A stretch of DNA of 62,379 bases from a gamma proteobacterium symbiont of Ctena orbiculata (GTDB lineage: Bacteria; Pseudomonadota; Gammaproteobacteria; Chromatiales; Chromatiaceae), in NCBI GenBank assembly GCA_003094535.1, contig NATV01000120.1:1-62379 (forward strand). Reading direction: 5' to 3'. The notes beneath the pieces were generated by a model that worked only from the letters and a program-made list of their open reading frames with translations, was not told where the DNA came from and did no database searches. The stretch's first letter is position 1. Each line of letters starts with the position of its first letter. Of this stretch, positions 29,990 to 39,137 are shown in pieces. Made by a program: the position numbers and the translations under genes.

Positions 29990-31339
29990 GTGAAGCTCAC
30001 CGCCGAGCAGCTGCTTGATATCCTCGGGCAGCTGCCCCAGGCATCCCGCTGTCACCTTGCCCTCAGCGGTGGACTCGACTCCTGCGTACTACTCCATCTG
30101 CTCGCTGAACTCAGATCTCAGCTCCCCCACGAGCTGCATGCGATCCATGTGCATCATGGATTGCAGCCCGATGCCGACAGCTGGCAGGTCCACTGCGAGC
30201 AGTTGTGCCAGGAGTACCGCATCCCTCTGCAGACGGTGCAACTCAAGCTGGCAGTGAACAACGGCGAGAGCCTGGAAGCGGCTGCCCGTGAGGCCCGCTA
30301 CCAGGCATTGGCCGCCAACATGGGGGAGGGGGATCTGCTGCTCACGGCGCAGCATCAGGACGACCAGGCGGAGACCCTGCTGCTGCAGCTGCTGCGGGGC
30401 AGCGGTCCCGCCGGGCTTGCCGCCATGCCGGCGCTTGCCGGATTCGGACAAGGCTGGTTGGCCCGGCCCTTGCTGTCCTTCTCCCGCGAGGCGCTGGAGG
30501 CGTATGCAAAGGAGCATCAACTGGAATGGCGGGAGGACCCATCCAACCGGGATCTGCGCTTCGACCGCAATTTCATACGTCATCAGGTCATGCCCCTGCT
30601 GCGCTCCCGCTGGCCGGCAGCCGCCACCACCCTCTCCCGGGCCGCCCGCTTCAGCGGCGAACTGTTGATGCTGGTGAGAGAAGAGGCCGAGGAGGACCTG
30701 GCCAAGGCCCGCGATGAGACCGATACCCTTTCGATCCCGGTCCTGAAGCAGCTCAACTCCATACGCCTGAGAAACCTGTTACGCCACTGGATCAGTGCCG
30801 CCGGCGCACCCCTGCCGAGTTCGAAGAAGCTTGCCCGGATCGAACATGAAGCGGTGAACGGCCGCGCCGATGCGGTACCGCTTATCCGCTGGTCGGGTTG
30901 GGAGGTACGGCGATATCGCGACAGGCTCTTTCTCAATCCTGCCCAAGTCATCGATCTCCCCATCCGGCCACTGAGCTGGCCGCGTGGAAAGGAGCTGAAG
31001 CTACCCGACGGCCTGGGGCGACTGGTTTTACAACCTGGAGATGAAGGAGTATCTGCAAAACGTTGGCAACAGGCCGAAGTGGAGGTGCGTTTCCGCCAAG
31101 GCGGCGAGCGTTGCCAGCTGCCTGGGCAGGGCCATCACCGCCCGCTGAAAAAGCTTCTCCAGGAGTGGGGTGTGCCACCCTGGGAGCGGGAGCAGCTGCC
31201 GCTGGTCTATATGGATGGCGAACTGGCGGCGGTACCCGGGCGCTGTGTGTGCCAGCCTTTTCAGGCGCGCTCAGGTGAGGATGCCATCGTTGTCGACTGG
31301 GTGAAACACGGCATACCTAGCAATGACTCAAATGATTAA
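29990..31339 (+). CDS. tilS: tRNA(Ile)-lysidine synthase
   Basis: TilS converts C34 of the CAU-anticodon isoleucine tRNA to lysidine, so that it reads AUA. The 449-residue protein has the PP-loop SGGLDS near residue 25, HVHHGLQPDADSW, AQHQDDQAETLLLQLLRG, RPLL, and C-terminal domains ending in the basic HRPLKKLLQEWGVPPWER segment. It starts at GTG 29990 with GGAG six bases upstream. The accA-tilS order is conserved in gammaproteobacteria. The HD-domain gene begins three bases after its stop. Confidence 0.96.
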   Translation: MKLTAEQLLDILGQLPQASRCHLALSGGLDSCVLLHLLAELRSQLPHELHAIHVHHGLQPDADSWQVHCEQLCQEYRIPLQTVQLKLAVNNGESLEAAAREARYQALAANMGEGDLLLTAQHQDDQAETLLLQLLRGSGPAGLAAMPALAGFGQGWLARPLLSFSREALEAYAKEHQLEWREDPSNRDLRFDRNFIRHQVMPLLRSRWPAAATTLSRAARFSGELLMLVREEAEEDLAKARDETDTLSIPVLKQLNSIRLRNLLRHWISAAGAPLPSSKKLARIEHEAVNGRADAVPLIRWSGWEVRRYRDRLFLNPAQVIDLPIRPLSWPRGKELKLPDGLGRLVLQPGDEGVSAKRWQQAEVEVRFRQGGERCQLPGQGHHRPLKKLLQEWGVPPWEREQLPLVYMDGELAAVPGRCVCQPFQARSGEDAIVVDWVKHGIPSNDSND

Positions 31340-31342
31340 CCG

Positions 31343-31882
31343 ATGAAGATTGAACAAAACATTCCACTATTGGAAGAGCTCTTAGCTGATTGGAAGAGTA
31401 CGATTAGCGTCGAGTATCTGGGTTACAGGAACCATGTCTATCGAATGGTCAATTTCTGTCTTGTACTTAGAGCCTGCAGTGATGAGGAGCGGGAGAAGAT
31501 CATTATCGCCGGCGCTTTCCATGATATTGGCATTTGGATTGATGATACGGTCGACTATATTCCGCCATCATTGCCGCCGGCGGTTGATTATTTAACAAAA
31601 AGAGGATGCGAGTCGTGGGCGGATGAAATCAAGCTTATGATCGAAGAGCACCACAAGATTCGCGCCTACAAAGACAGCAATTACCCGCTGGTGGAGGTTT
31701 TCCGCCAAGGGGATCTGGTCGACTTCTCCCTTGGACTGATTCGGTTCGGTATTCCGAATGATTATGTTGACGAGGTCAGAGCTCTTTTTCCAAATGCAGG
31801 ATTTCACGCTAGTTTGGCTAAGAGAGCAGGAAAATGGTTTTTGAAACACCCACTGAATCCACTACCGATGATGAAATGGTAG
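31343..31882 (+). CDS. HD-domain phosphohydrolase-like protein
   Basis: A 179-residue protein with the HD superfamily metal-binding pattern: a His in YRNHVYRM, the GAFHDIGIWID pair, EEHH and a later Asp in FRQGDLVDFS. Such proteins usually hydrolyse nucleotides or phosphate esters; the substrate cannot be read here. It begins three bases after tilS, so it is probably read through from that operon, but its sequence is more AT-rich and it is not part of the conserved accA-tilS block. It ends convergent with the STN-HEAT gene. Confidence 0.8.
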   Translation: MKIEQNIPLLEELLADWKSTISVEYLGYRNHVYRMVNFCLVLRACSDEEREKIIIAGAFHDIGIWIDDTVDYIPPSLPPAVDYLTKRGCESWADEIKLMIEEHHKIRAYKDSNYPLVEVFRQGDLVDFSLGLIRFGIPNDYVDEVRALFPNAGFHASLAKRAGKWFLKHPLNPLPMMKW

Positions 31883-31930
31883 TGTGCGAACCGTTCGATC
31901 CATTCCGATAGTCGTTTTCCATTCTTCTTG

Positions 31931-32722
31931 CTATTGCAGCTGATCCAGTGCTTCCACGGCCGCCTGGCGTACGAACGATACCTCATCATCTAATGCCTGC
32001 TGCAAACTCGAAATCGCCTTCACTCCGCCTAATTCACCGAGTGCATCGACCGCATCTTCCCTGATGCGGGGGTTGTGATCCACCAAAGCGATCGTCAAGG
32101 CATCAACAGCCTCTGATCCGCCAATTTCTGATAACGAAGCAACGGCTGCTTCCCGTACCCTGAAGTCAGGATCTGTTAGTGCAGATGAAAACAGTTCAAC
32201 TGTAGTTTGTAGCGCACTTTTACCGAGATCTATCAAGGCATCTTCACGCAATTCGGGATCATCACTCAGGGCCTGTAACTGGAGTGAGGTATCGGTATCG
32301 ATGGGCTCTAACTGAGACTCCACTAAAACACTTTCAGTAGTCGTGGTTTTAGTGTCCGACTGTGGCAGAATCCAGAGCCTAGGTGGGTTTGTGTTGACAT
32401 AGACGAAGCTATGATCGCGTAGAATTTGCGCTATCGTCTCAGCGACAGGGCGCCACTCTATATTTAAGGTAACGGACTGGTCCAGTGGGATGAAGGGGGA
32501 AATAGTAATCCCGGTCTGTGTGGCGATCGCTAAGAAAAGGTCATTCAGCTTGATCTCTTCGGCTTTAATATACAGGTGGCCCTTCTTGAAGAGGACAATT
32601 TGAGAATCCAATGCTGACATCATCTTCTGATCACTAGTATGCAAATGATCCTGGGCCGACGCCGAATGCTGCAGTATTATCGATAGATATGCCAAACAGA
32701 TTACAAGAAGCTTCGATCCCAT
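31931..32722 (-). CDS. Secreted STN-domain and HEAT-repeat protein
   Basis: A 263-residue protein with a signal peptide (LLVICLAYLSIILQHSASAQ). A region at about 52-118 resembles an STN (secretin and TonB short N-terminal) domain: IKAEEIKLNDLFLAIATQTG, then VTLNIEWRPVAETIAQIL and a short strand. From about residue 148 there are four HEAT-type repeats with the pattern D-P-x-(L/F)-R-(E/V)-(D/E)-A-(V/L)-x-x-L-G-x-(L/I)-G. STN domains usually gate outer-membrane secretins or transducers, and HEAT repeats bind proteins, so a periplasmic adaptor is plausible. This domain pairing is unusual. It is cotranscribed with, or near, the unknown secreted gene upstream (112-base gap). Confidence 0.8.
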   Translation of the reverse strand: MGSKLLVICLAYLSIILQHSASAQDHLHTSDQKMMSALDSQIVLFKKGHLYIKAEEIKLNDLFLAIATQTGITISPFIPLDQSVTLNIEWRPVAETIAQILRDHSFVYVNTNPPRLWILPQSDTKTTTTESVLVESQLEPIDTDTSLQLQALSDDPELREDALIDLGKSALQTTVELFSSALTDPDFRVREAAVASLSEIGGSEAVDALTIALVDHNPRIREDAVDALGELGGVKAISSLQQALDDEVSFVRQAAVEALDQLQ

Positions 32723-32834
32723 TTTTTGTCCTTAACTGGTGTTTGTACTGTGTGAGCTGGGAACTTCATTGACGTCCATGTGAACACTCGGTTTCAGCCA
32801 ATGAAGCTCCCCGCCCGGTATATGACTTACACCG

Positions 32835-33641
32835 TTAGCCGTCGACTTCGAAACAGCTTTCCACGGCGGTTTGATTGCCGCTCTCCTCCTTGACCAGAAT
32901 TTCAAATTTGAATTCCTCACCTAAATCGGTGAACTCGCTGGGAACTTCCATCATAGTAACGTCTGGCGGAAGCTCGATGCTCATGGCCAACGGAGTCGGT
33001 TCCTCGCGTTCCACCACGAGTTGATATCTGACCACCTCTACGGTCTCGCCGCTTCTACCCATATCCGGATGCGAATGGGTAACCGTGTCCCAGCTTATAA
33101 CGACAGGCGGAGTGACCACGGGCAAAGGGTCTGCATCACAGTTTTCTGCTGCCGGTACACCTGAGAGCTGAATGTTGGCGGCTGGCGCAGGCATGAGGTG
33201 GGTGAATTCGACCTCACTCTCCATCTCCTGGTTATCGAGGGTTCTGCCCTCAACCTCATAGATTCCTTCTGGAAAGCGGTTGAAGAACTGAGCTGGCGTG
33301 AGCTCATCGAATGGGGGTTCGGCACTTTCGAAAAAGAGTTCGGTCAGGCCTTGGCGGCGTAGGCGCCCGCGGTTATGGATTGAGAGTATTCTACGTTCCC
33401 TAGTATCCTCGATCGCCAGACGCTTCCACGGTTCACCGTCGATCAGCGCATGAAATCCCAGGTCACCATCGGTGTGGTTGAGTTCTGCATAGATGTCGGC
33501 ATCGTCAAAGGGAATCTCCTGATCGTCACCCGCCACAGCGATCGGGGATGCGACAGCGAACGCACTCGCTATCAATAAAGCCAAACTGGTGCGCGGAGGG
33601 AATAGGTTGGTTGTTGCTGGTTGGCGAAAATCTTGTTTCAT
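32835..33641 (-). CDS. Secreted protein of unknown function
   Basis: A 268-residue protein with an N-terminal basic region and signal segment (TSLALLIASAFAVASPIAVAG). The mature part has a first block with DIYAELNHTDGDLGFHALID and AIEDTRERRILSIHNRGRLR. A second beta-rich block contains repeated acidic turns and two cysteines (in ENCDADPL and ESCFEVDG) that could form a disulfide, resembling a fibronectin-like domain. I do not assign a family or function. It is transcribed away from the broken two-component system; the intergenic region between them has repeat elements that look like regulator binding sites. Confidence 0.75.
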   Translation of the reverse strand: MKQDFRQPATTNLFPPRTSLALLIASAFAVASPIAVAGDDQEIPFDDADIYAELNHTDGDLGFHALIDGEPWKRLAIEDTRERRILSIHNRGRLRRQGLTELFFESAEPPFDELTPAQFFNRFPEGIYEVEGRTLDNQEMESEVEFTHLMPAPAANIQLSGVPAAENCDADPLPVVTPPVVISWDTVTHSHPDMGRSGETVEVVRYQLVVEREEPTPLAMSIELPPDVTMMEVPSEFTDLGEEFKFEILVKEESGNQTAVESCFEVDG

Positions 33642-33730
33642 TTCGAGTCTCCTGGTTGATAGTCGGGATAAGCCAGTTGGCCCTGGCTGTTGGTAAGACT
33701 ATCCATCCAACCTAACTGGAAACTGACTCG

Positions 33731-33771
33731 AACATGACCATATCCTGCTCAAAACATGACCATTTGGTCAT
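33731..33771. promoter_or_regulatory. Direct and inverted repeats, candidate operator
   Basis: AACATGACCAT occurs twice, at 33731-33741 and 33753-33763, exactly 22 bp (two helical turns) apart. The second copy is part of a perfect palindrome, ATGACCA-TT-TGGTCAT, at 33756-33771. The array lies in the 264-bp region between a secreted-protein gene (minus) and the response-regulator remnant (plus), so it is a good candidate binding site for a dimeric regulator, possibly the regulator now broken next door. Confidence 0.5.
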
Positions 33772-33905
33772 CTGGGTGTCTATTCTCTTGCTAACTGTAG
33801 ACAACTCATTGACCAGGTTATAAATTGAAATCAGCAACTACTGCTTCCGATTTTTCAATTGCGTTTAACTGATAGGAATCGTTACCGGTAGAGAGTGATT
33901 CAGCC

Positions 33906-34538
33906 ATGCGACTATTGTTAATAGAAGACGACGAAAAGATTGCCGCTTTCGTGAAAAAAGGTTTCAAGGAGGCGGGATTCGTTGTCGAGCATGCGAGCGA
34001 TGGCAATACCGGTCTGAGCATGGCACTTGCATCATCCTACGATGTCGCTGTCATAGACATCATGCTGCCGGGGTTGGATGGTCTCTCCATCATCGATGAC
34101 CTGCGACGGCACCGCAACAAGTTGCCAGTCATTATTTTGAGCGCCAAGCGATCCTTGGATGAGAGGGTTGAGGGACTGCAGGCGGGTGGTGACGACTATT
34201 TAACCAAACCCTTTGCCTTTACCGAACTGCTCGTCCGCGTTCAGGCATTGATCAGGCGCGCAAGCAATATCCCCGAACCCACGGGCTTGACGGTGGGCGA
34301 CCTATCGATCGATCTGCTCAGGCGCACGGTCACCCGCGCCGGGAAAAAGATCGATCTGCAACCGCGGGAGTTCTCCCTGATCGAGTATCTAGCCCGCAAT
34401 TCCGGCCGTGTAGTATCGAAAACCATGATCATGGAGGATGACAACCTGGTACGTGGGTGTTTTTGCCTTGTCATTCATAGTTACCTTTGTTGTTGTTTTT
34501 ATGCTGATTGTCACTATCGTGAATCAACGTATGGATGA
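33906..34538 (+). pseudogene. Response regulator, OmpR type, DNA-binding domain lost
   Basis: The receiver domain is intact: acidic pair EDD near residue 8, phospho-acceptor D51 in AVIDIMLPGLDG, and the conserved lysine in YLTKPFAF. An OmpR/PhoB winged-helix domain begins (LTVGDLSIDLLRRTV, REFSLIEYLARNSGRVVSKTM), but the homology ends near 34430, before the recognition helix. After that the frame runs into histidine-kinase DNA in the wrong register and ends with an unrelated tail to 34538. The usual remaining 50 or so residues of the wing domain and the start of the kinase are missing, as if a segment of roughly 200 bp was deleted. The product could still be phosphorylated but should not bind DNA. 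Confidence 0.8.
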
Positions 34539-35802
34539 CGATCTCGAGGAAGATATTGAGGATTTCGCCAGCTTATTAAAGCAGGGTGGTTTCGGCAGAA
34601 TAAAAGAAGAGATGTTGAGTGATACTAAAGGTGATGAGGCTTAAGCCGCTTTCTTCCGTGTGTGGAAGGATCGAAAACTGGTCTTTGCCACAGATCTATC
34701 ATCCTGGCAGGGGCTGGAGCAGCCGGACGACGAGCTGTTTCAAACTGTTGAGGATGATGAACCGATATTGGAAACAATCAAGCTGCCTGATAGAGACTAT
34801 CCTCTACGCACTGTCTACGGTGTCATCGATACAGATACCGTGCTTCAAGTCGGAGAGTCACTGGAGAATGATGAAGAGTTTCTGGCGACGCTGTTCAAGG
34901 GTTTTCTGTTCATACTGTTGGTAATGATTCTGCTCGGCGGTCCTATTGGATGGTTCCTCACCCAGCGCAACTTGCGCGGTGTGCAGGAGGTGACTAGAAC
35001 CGCAACGGAAATTGCAAAAGGTTCACTGGACCGACGCGTTCCGGTCAGTGCCAGTGGCGATGAACTGGACTACCTGGCTCAAGCCTTCAATACCATGCTG
35101 GATCGCATCCAAAACCTGATTTATGGAATGCGCGAAATGACCGACAACCTGGCCCATGACCTGCGAAGTCCCGTGGCGCGCATCAGGGCCTCGGCTGAGA
35201 TGGCGCTTAATTCCGGCTTCTCGAATACAGATTGGACGACGCTTGCCAACGATACCACCGAGGAGTGCGATCGACTGCTGACGATGATCAACACCACCTT
35301 GGATATCGCTGAAGCCGAGTCAGGGGCGGCGAAGTTGAAGATCTCTCAAGTCGATCTGGTCGATCTTGTGGCGGATGCATGCGATCTGTTTCAGACCGTG
35401 GCTGAAGATAAGCAGCTGTCGCTGGTTTCCGACCTGCCCCCAACCTGCCGCATTCAGGGTGATTTGCAACGACTGCAACGGGTGGTGGCAAATCTTCTGG
35501 ACAATGCCGTCAAATATACCCCGGCGGGAGGAAAGATAACGGTCAGCCTGGTTGATGATGAAGCGTCTGTTCATCTCTCCATCAGCGACACCGGGGTCGG
35601 CATATCCATGCAGGAGTTACCCAAGATTTTTCAACGTTTCTACCGTTGCGACTGGAGCCGGTCGGAATTTGGCAACGGACTTGGATTGAGTTTGGCGCTG
35701 GCGTTTGTCCGCGCCCATGGCGGAGGTATTGCTGTAGACAGCACACCGGGCAAGGGTAGTACCTTTACACTCAAGCTCACAAGGCCCTCGTACGCTGGTT
35801 GA
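34438..35802 (+). pseudogene. Sensor histidine kinase, 5'-truncated with in-frame stop
   Basis: The frame from 34438 encodes the first transmembrane helix (WYVGVFALSFIVTFVVVF) and part of the periplasmic sensor, then meets TAA at 34642-34644. The same frame continues directly after it (AAFFRVWKDRKLVFATD) through a second transmembrane helix, HAMP domain, H-box DNLAHDLRSPVARIRA, N-box NLLDNAVKYTP, DTGVGI and GNGLGLSLA to 35802. So one nonsense codon splits an otherwise well-preserved kinase. A GTG at 34660 could restart a 380-residue protein lacking the first helix. The 5' end is fused to the truncated response regulator. Sequencing error is possible for the stop but not for the fusion. Confidence 0.8.
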
Positions 35803-35859
35803 AACTCTTATAAATCCCTAACAATATCAACAATCGGCACCTGTCTTGCGCTGGATCGC

Positions 35860-36858
35860 TTAGTTCAGAAACCAGAGCTGTTCCGCGGTTACACGGTTGC
35901 CAATACCCCAACGCCCATCGATTTCAACCTTGATTCCAAGCGAGAGATCGTTAAACAGACCATTATGAAAAATGGTATGAAACGCTGTCTCAATGTCGAG
36001 GCTGTTGACGAACAGTTGGACACCAGGGTTGTAGCGCGCAATGAATCCTGTGAGTTGCACAAGTGAACCGGTTACGAATTCGGATGTGTCCACATGGCTC
36101 ATCAGCTCGGAGACCTGGAGTACGCCGCTGCCTTCCAGCGAACCTCTGGCGATCACCACCATTCCCTCATTCGGTGCGCCCCCGGGCAGGTCCATGATCA
36201 ATGTGCTGCCGTAGTCGACGCTCAATTCATTGATCCTGAAACTCATTGCAGCGTAATCGAGATCGGAGATTTCGCCGACTACCTGCACATTCTCCAGATT
36301 GGATTCAATTTGCACATGTGTTGCGACAATCTCCCCGTCCACCTTGGGCAGTCCGCTGACCTGAACCGGCGTGCCGTTAGTCAGGTTAAATAGTGCATCG
36401 GAATCGAGTGGAGGTTCGATACGGGTATCGGCACCGATCTGCACGCGCTGGCCCATGACCGCTAAACGGCGACCCACCGGATCGGTGCCTTCAACCGGGC
36501 CTATGACATTGGCATTGAAGGCTATGCGCTCGGCGGTGCCGCTCTTCCATCCGGCGTCGAGCATGCCGTGGACAGCGACCACATAACCGGTGCGAAGGTC
36601 GTCAACGACGCCGGGTTCTCCATTTATTGTAATAGTGGCGTTATTGGTATCGTAGACAACACTGTTGACGGTCAGGCCCGAGTGAGCGGCGATCGGGCCG
36701 ATGGAGACAACCGCGGTCGGTGACGCTGTGCCCGGGGTGAAATCCGGTAGATTGATCGTCGGTCCGTCATAGCTCAACTCGACACTGCTGCCGCCGCAGG
36801 AGATGAGTGGAACCACCAGCACTATGGTTAATAGCTGATACATTTTCTTCCTGAACAT
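35860..36858 (-). CDS. DUF5666-like lipoprotein
   Basis: A 332-residue protein with a lipoprotein signal peptide (lipobox LISC, Cys21). The rest consists of about four repeats of a small beta domain with the pattern VNSVVYDT, V..(L/I)..G..V.V.G, and G...A..I....V(V/I)GP(V/I), as in proteins with tandem DUF5666 domains. It is probably anchored in the outer membrane, function unknown. It lies downstream of the AraC-type regulator on the same strand, separated by 260 bases in which I see no clear terminator or other element. Confidence 0.8.
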   Translation of the reverse strand: MFRKKMYQLLTIVLVVPLISCGGSSVELSYDGPTINLPDFTPGTASPTAVVSIGPIAAHSGLTVNSVVYDTNNATITINGEPGVVDDLRTGYVVAVHGMLDAGWKSGTAERIAFNANVIGPVEGTDPVGRRLAVMGQRVQIGADTRIEPPLDSDALFNLTNGTPVQVSGLPKVDGEIVATHVQIESNLENVQVVGEISDLDYAAMSFRINELSVDYGSTLIMDLPGGAPNEGMVVIARGSLEGSGVLQVSELMSHVDTSEFVTGSLVQLTGFIARYNPGVQLFVNSLDIETAFHTIFHNGLFNDLSLGIKVEIDGRWGIGNRVTAEQLWFLN

Positions 36859-37118
36859 GATGCTTACCTCAAATTGTTCGGTTGCTACCCTGAAAACCCC
36901 TGTCTCTGCTATTTACTGAAATCCAATGATTTTTCGTCGTAGTAATCCGCTGCTGCTATGGGAATTAAAGCGCCGTATTCGAGCAAATTCTTACGGATTT
37001 CAAAATCCGCTAGGTTTTTACAATCGCTCAGTGGCGGGAAGGGTAAGAAAGCGGGGCAGGTGGCGCAGGCGGGGGGATGTCGCCTGTCGATGAGGGGGTA
37101 TGAGCCGGCTGATCCCGA

Positions 37119-38240
37119 CTAACTCGGTAGTGGAATCTCACCCTTGTGTCGATTGCGAAATTCCGTGGGTGTCATCTCCATGATCTCCTTGAAGGCCTTG
37201 TTGAATACGGTCAGCGAGCGGTAGCCGACGTCGAGGGCGATGGTCAAGACCGGCAGATGACGGGTCTCGGGAGCCAGCAGCATCTTTGCCGCCTCTTCGA
37301 TCCGGTAGCGGTTGAGAAACTGGTTATAGTTGCGGTAGCCGAGGTGGCCATTGATCATGCGACGCAATATGTACTCCTTCATCTCCATTCGCTCTGCCAG
37401 GCGGCCTATGGTCAGACCCTCTTCGCGGAAAAGCCGTTTTTCGACCATCAAGCGCTCGAGCTCCCGAATAAATGCGCTACCTGTCAGGTCCTCTTCATCC
37501 ACTTCGTCGTCAGTGGAAACCTGTTGAGGTGTTACAGGCGTCTCAGATGGAATCTCATGATCCGGTTTTCCACTGCGAAATCCTAATGAATACAAATAAA
37601 TACCAAGAATGATCAGAAAAAAGAACCCGGCGACCAGGGTGTTCATTATTTCCGAGCGCGGTTTGCCGAGACCTGCAAACTCAACAAAGGTTATGACCAG
37701 TATAATGGTTCCACTGATCAGCACACTCACCATACGGGTACGGCGGCGGCTCTCGACAAGGTCAACCCGCCACTCCCTAAGTGCATGATACATGGCTAAT
37801 ATCACCAGTATCGAATTGATCAGCACAAGCGGTATGAGGGCCAATCCGTTGTAAGCGACATCCGAGCGAATGACCCAATGAACCATGCCACGGAAGTCAC
37901 CGAAGGTGATGTAGTGACCGATAATTCCAAGCCCGGCAGAGACCAGGTAGATCAGTAGGTAAGACCAGTTCCATTGAAACGAGTCCTCAAAAAGCGATTT
38001 CGAGAGCAGCCAGAATGCAACCGACGTCGCTGCGCATAACAGGTTGAGCGGGATCTCCAGCGCAAGTGAATCCCAATTCTGGGTGTACTCGAAGCTGCCG
38101 ATTGCGGCGGCGCCGAGGGCAAGGATGGCGCCCAATATCGCGCTGGGGCGCTTGGGGTGATCCCTGATCAGGATCAACGCCAAGAGTACCAGGAGTACCG
38201 TGTTGCCAATTCGAAAAAAAAGATCGAGCTGGGTTAACAT
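37119..38240 (-). CDS. AraC-family regulator with seven-helix membrane domain
   Basis: The N-terminal two thirds contain seven hydrophobic segments, from FFRIGNTVLLVLLALIL to GFFFLIILGIYLYSLGF. The last 110 residues form an AraC DNA-binding domain: LTIGRLAERMEMKEYILRRMIN (first helix-turn-helix region), YNQFLNRYRIEEAAKMLL, then ILTIALDVGYRSLTVFNKAFKE-type residues and MTPTEFR. It is therefore a membrane-bound transcription regulator that may sense an envelope or lipid signal. I chose the ATG at 38240; a TTG at 38309 would extend it into the divergent hydrolase gene, and neither has a good ribosome-binding site. It is divergent from the lipoprotein hydrolase, a possible target. Confidence 0.85.
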   Translation of the reverse strand: MLTQLDLFFRIGNTVLLVLLALILIRDHPKRPSAILGAILALGAAAIGSFEYTQNWDSLALEIPLNLLCAATSVAFWLLSKSLFEDSFQWNWSYLLIYLVSAGLGIIGHYITFGDFRGMVHWVIRSDVAYNGLALIPLVLINSILVILAMYHALREWRVDLVESRRRTRMVSVLISGTIILVITFVEFAGLGKPRSEIMNTLVAGFFFLIILGIYLYSLGFRSGKPDHEIPSETPVTPQQVSTDDEVDEEDLTGSAFIRELERLMVEKRLFREEGLTIGRLAERMEMKEYILRRMINGHLGYRNYNQFLNRYRIEEAAKMLLAPETRHLPVLTIALDVGYRSLTVFNKAFKEIMEMTPTEFRNRHKGEIPLPS

Positions 38241-38302
38241 TGGATTGAACTGTTCGATCGCGGGTGCCGTGTCACCGATGGTATGCAACTCCTGGAAATT
38301 AT

Positions 38303-39115
38303 ATGTCAATTGATCTTGTTATCGGCAGACCAATGATAGGTGTCTTCCTGTTACTGCTCCTGGCGGGTTGTGCCGGTTTGCCGGGTGGCGTACTGGAAGA
38401 GGTTCAGGGTAGACAAGTAGATCTTGCAGCCATTGGGGAGGGTAGCCCGGTCATCGTCTTCGAATCGGGCATGGGCCCGGCTATGTCAACCTGGTCACCC
38501 ATATACGACAGTCTCAGCAAGGTTACCAAAGTCTTTGCTTACAACAGGCCTGGATATGGTCGAAGCAGTGTCAACAGCACCCCGGCCAGCGCCAGGGAGA
38601 TCGCGGAGCAGCTGCATCAAACGCTACTGGCAACCGGCCATAATCCACCCTATCTGCTGGTTGGCCACTCCGCGGGAGGGCTTTATGTCAATCTCTTCGC
38701 GAGGCTCTATCCGAACGAGGTTGCCGCGGTGGTTTTGCTGGATTCGACACACCCGTCTCAATTCGAATATTTCAGGAAAGAGCGTCCGCTGCTCTATTCG
38801 ACATTCACGGCAACAACGGCTCTTGCAAAAACGAGATACGAGGCTGCCATCTTAAAGCGGGTGCATAATGAGTTTTCATCCATCGAATCATTTCCCGACA
38901 TACCCTTGGTCGTATTGACGGCTGAAAAGTCGTCGCTGTTTGAGACCCGGGAGATGCGCGCAAAATGGCTTGAGTTTCAGCGTGACCTCGCCCGGATGTC
39001 CTCGAAGGCCAAGCATAGGGTGATCGATGACAGCGGTCATTTTATCCATCGGGATAGACCGGGAGAGGTGATAAGGGAAATCACAGCACTCATCGATGAA
39101 TTGAGAAACAACTGA
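38303..39115 (+). CDS. Alpha/beta-hydrolase lipoprotein
   Basis: An alpha/beta hydrolase with a lipoprotein signal (LLLLLAGC). The nucleophile elbow is GHSAGG (LLVGHSAGGLYVNLFAR), the oxyanion part is VFESGMGPAMSTW, and the catalytic His lies in DDSGHFIHRDRP near the end. It is probably an esterase tethered to the membrane; the substrate is unknown. The ATG at 38303, with GGAA upstream, gives 271 residues; an ATG at 38333 would also keep the signal peptide. The gene is divergent from the membrane-bound AraC regulator with starts at most about 60 bases apart, suggesting shared control. Confidence 0.85.
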   Translation: MSIDLVIGRPMIGVFLLLLLAGCAGLPGGVLEEVQGRQVDLAAIGEGSPVIVFESGMGPAMSTWSPIYDSLSKVTKVFAYNRPGYGRSSVNSTPASAREIAEQLHQTLLATGHNPPYLLVGHSAGGLYVNLFARLYPNEVAAVVLLDSTHPSQFEYFRKERPLLYSTFTATTALAKTRYEAAILKRVHNEFSSIESFPDIPLVVLTAEKSSLFETREMRAKWLEFQRDLARMSSKAKHRVIDDSGHFIHRDRPGEVIREITALIDELRNN

Positions 39116-39137
39116 ACCTTCATGAAATCCAAGCTTG

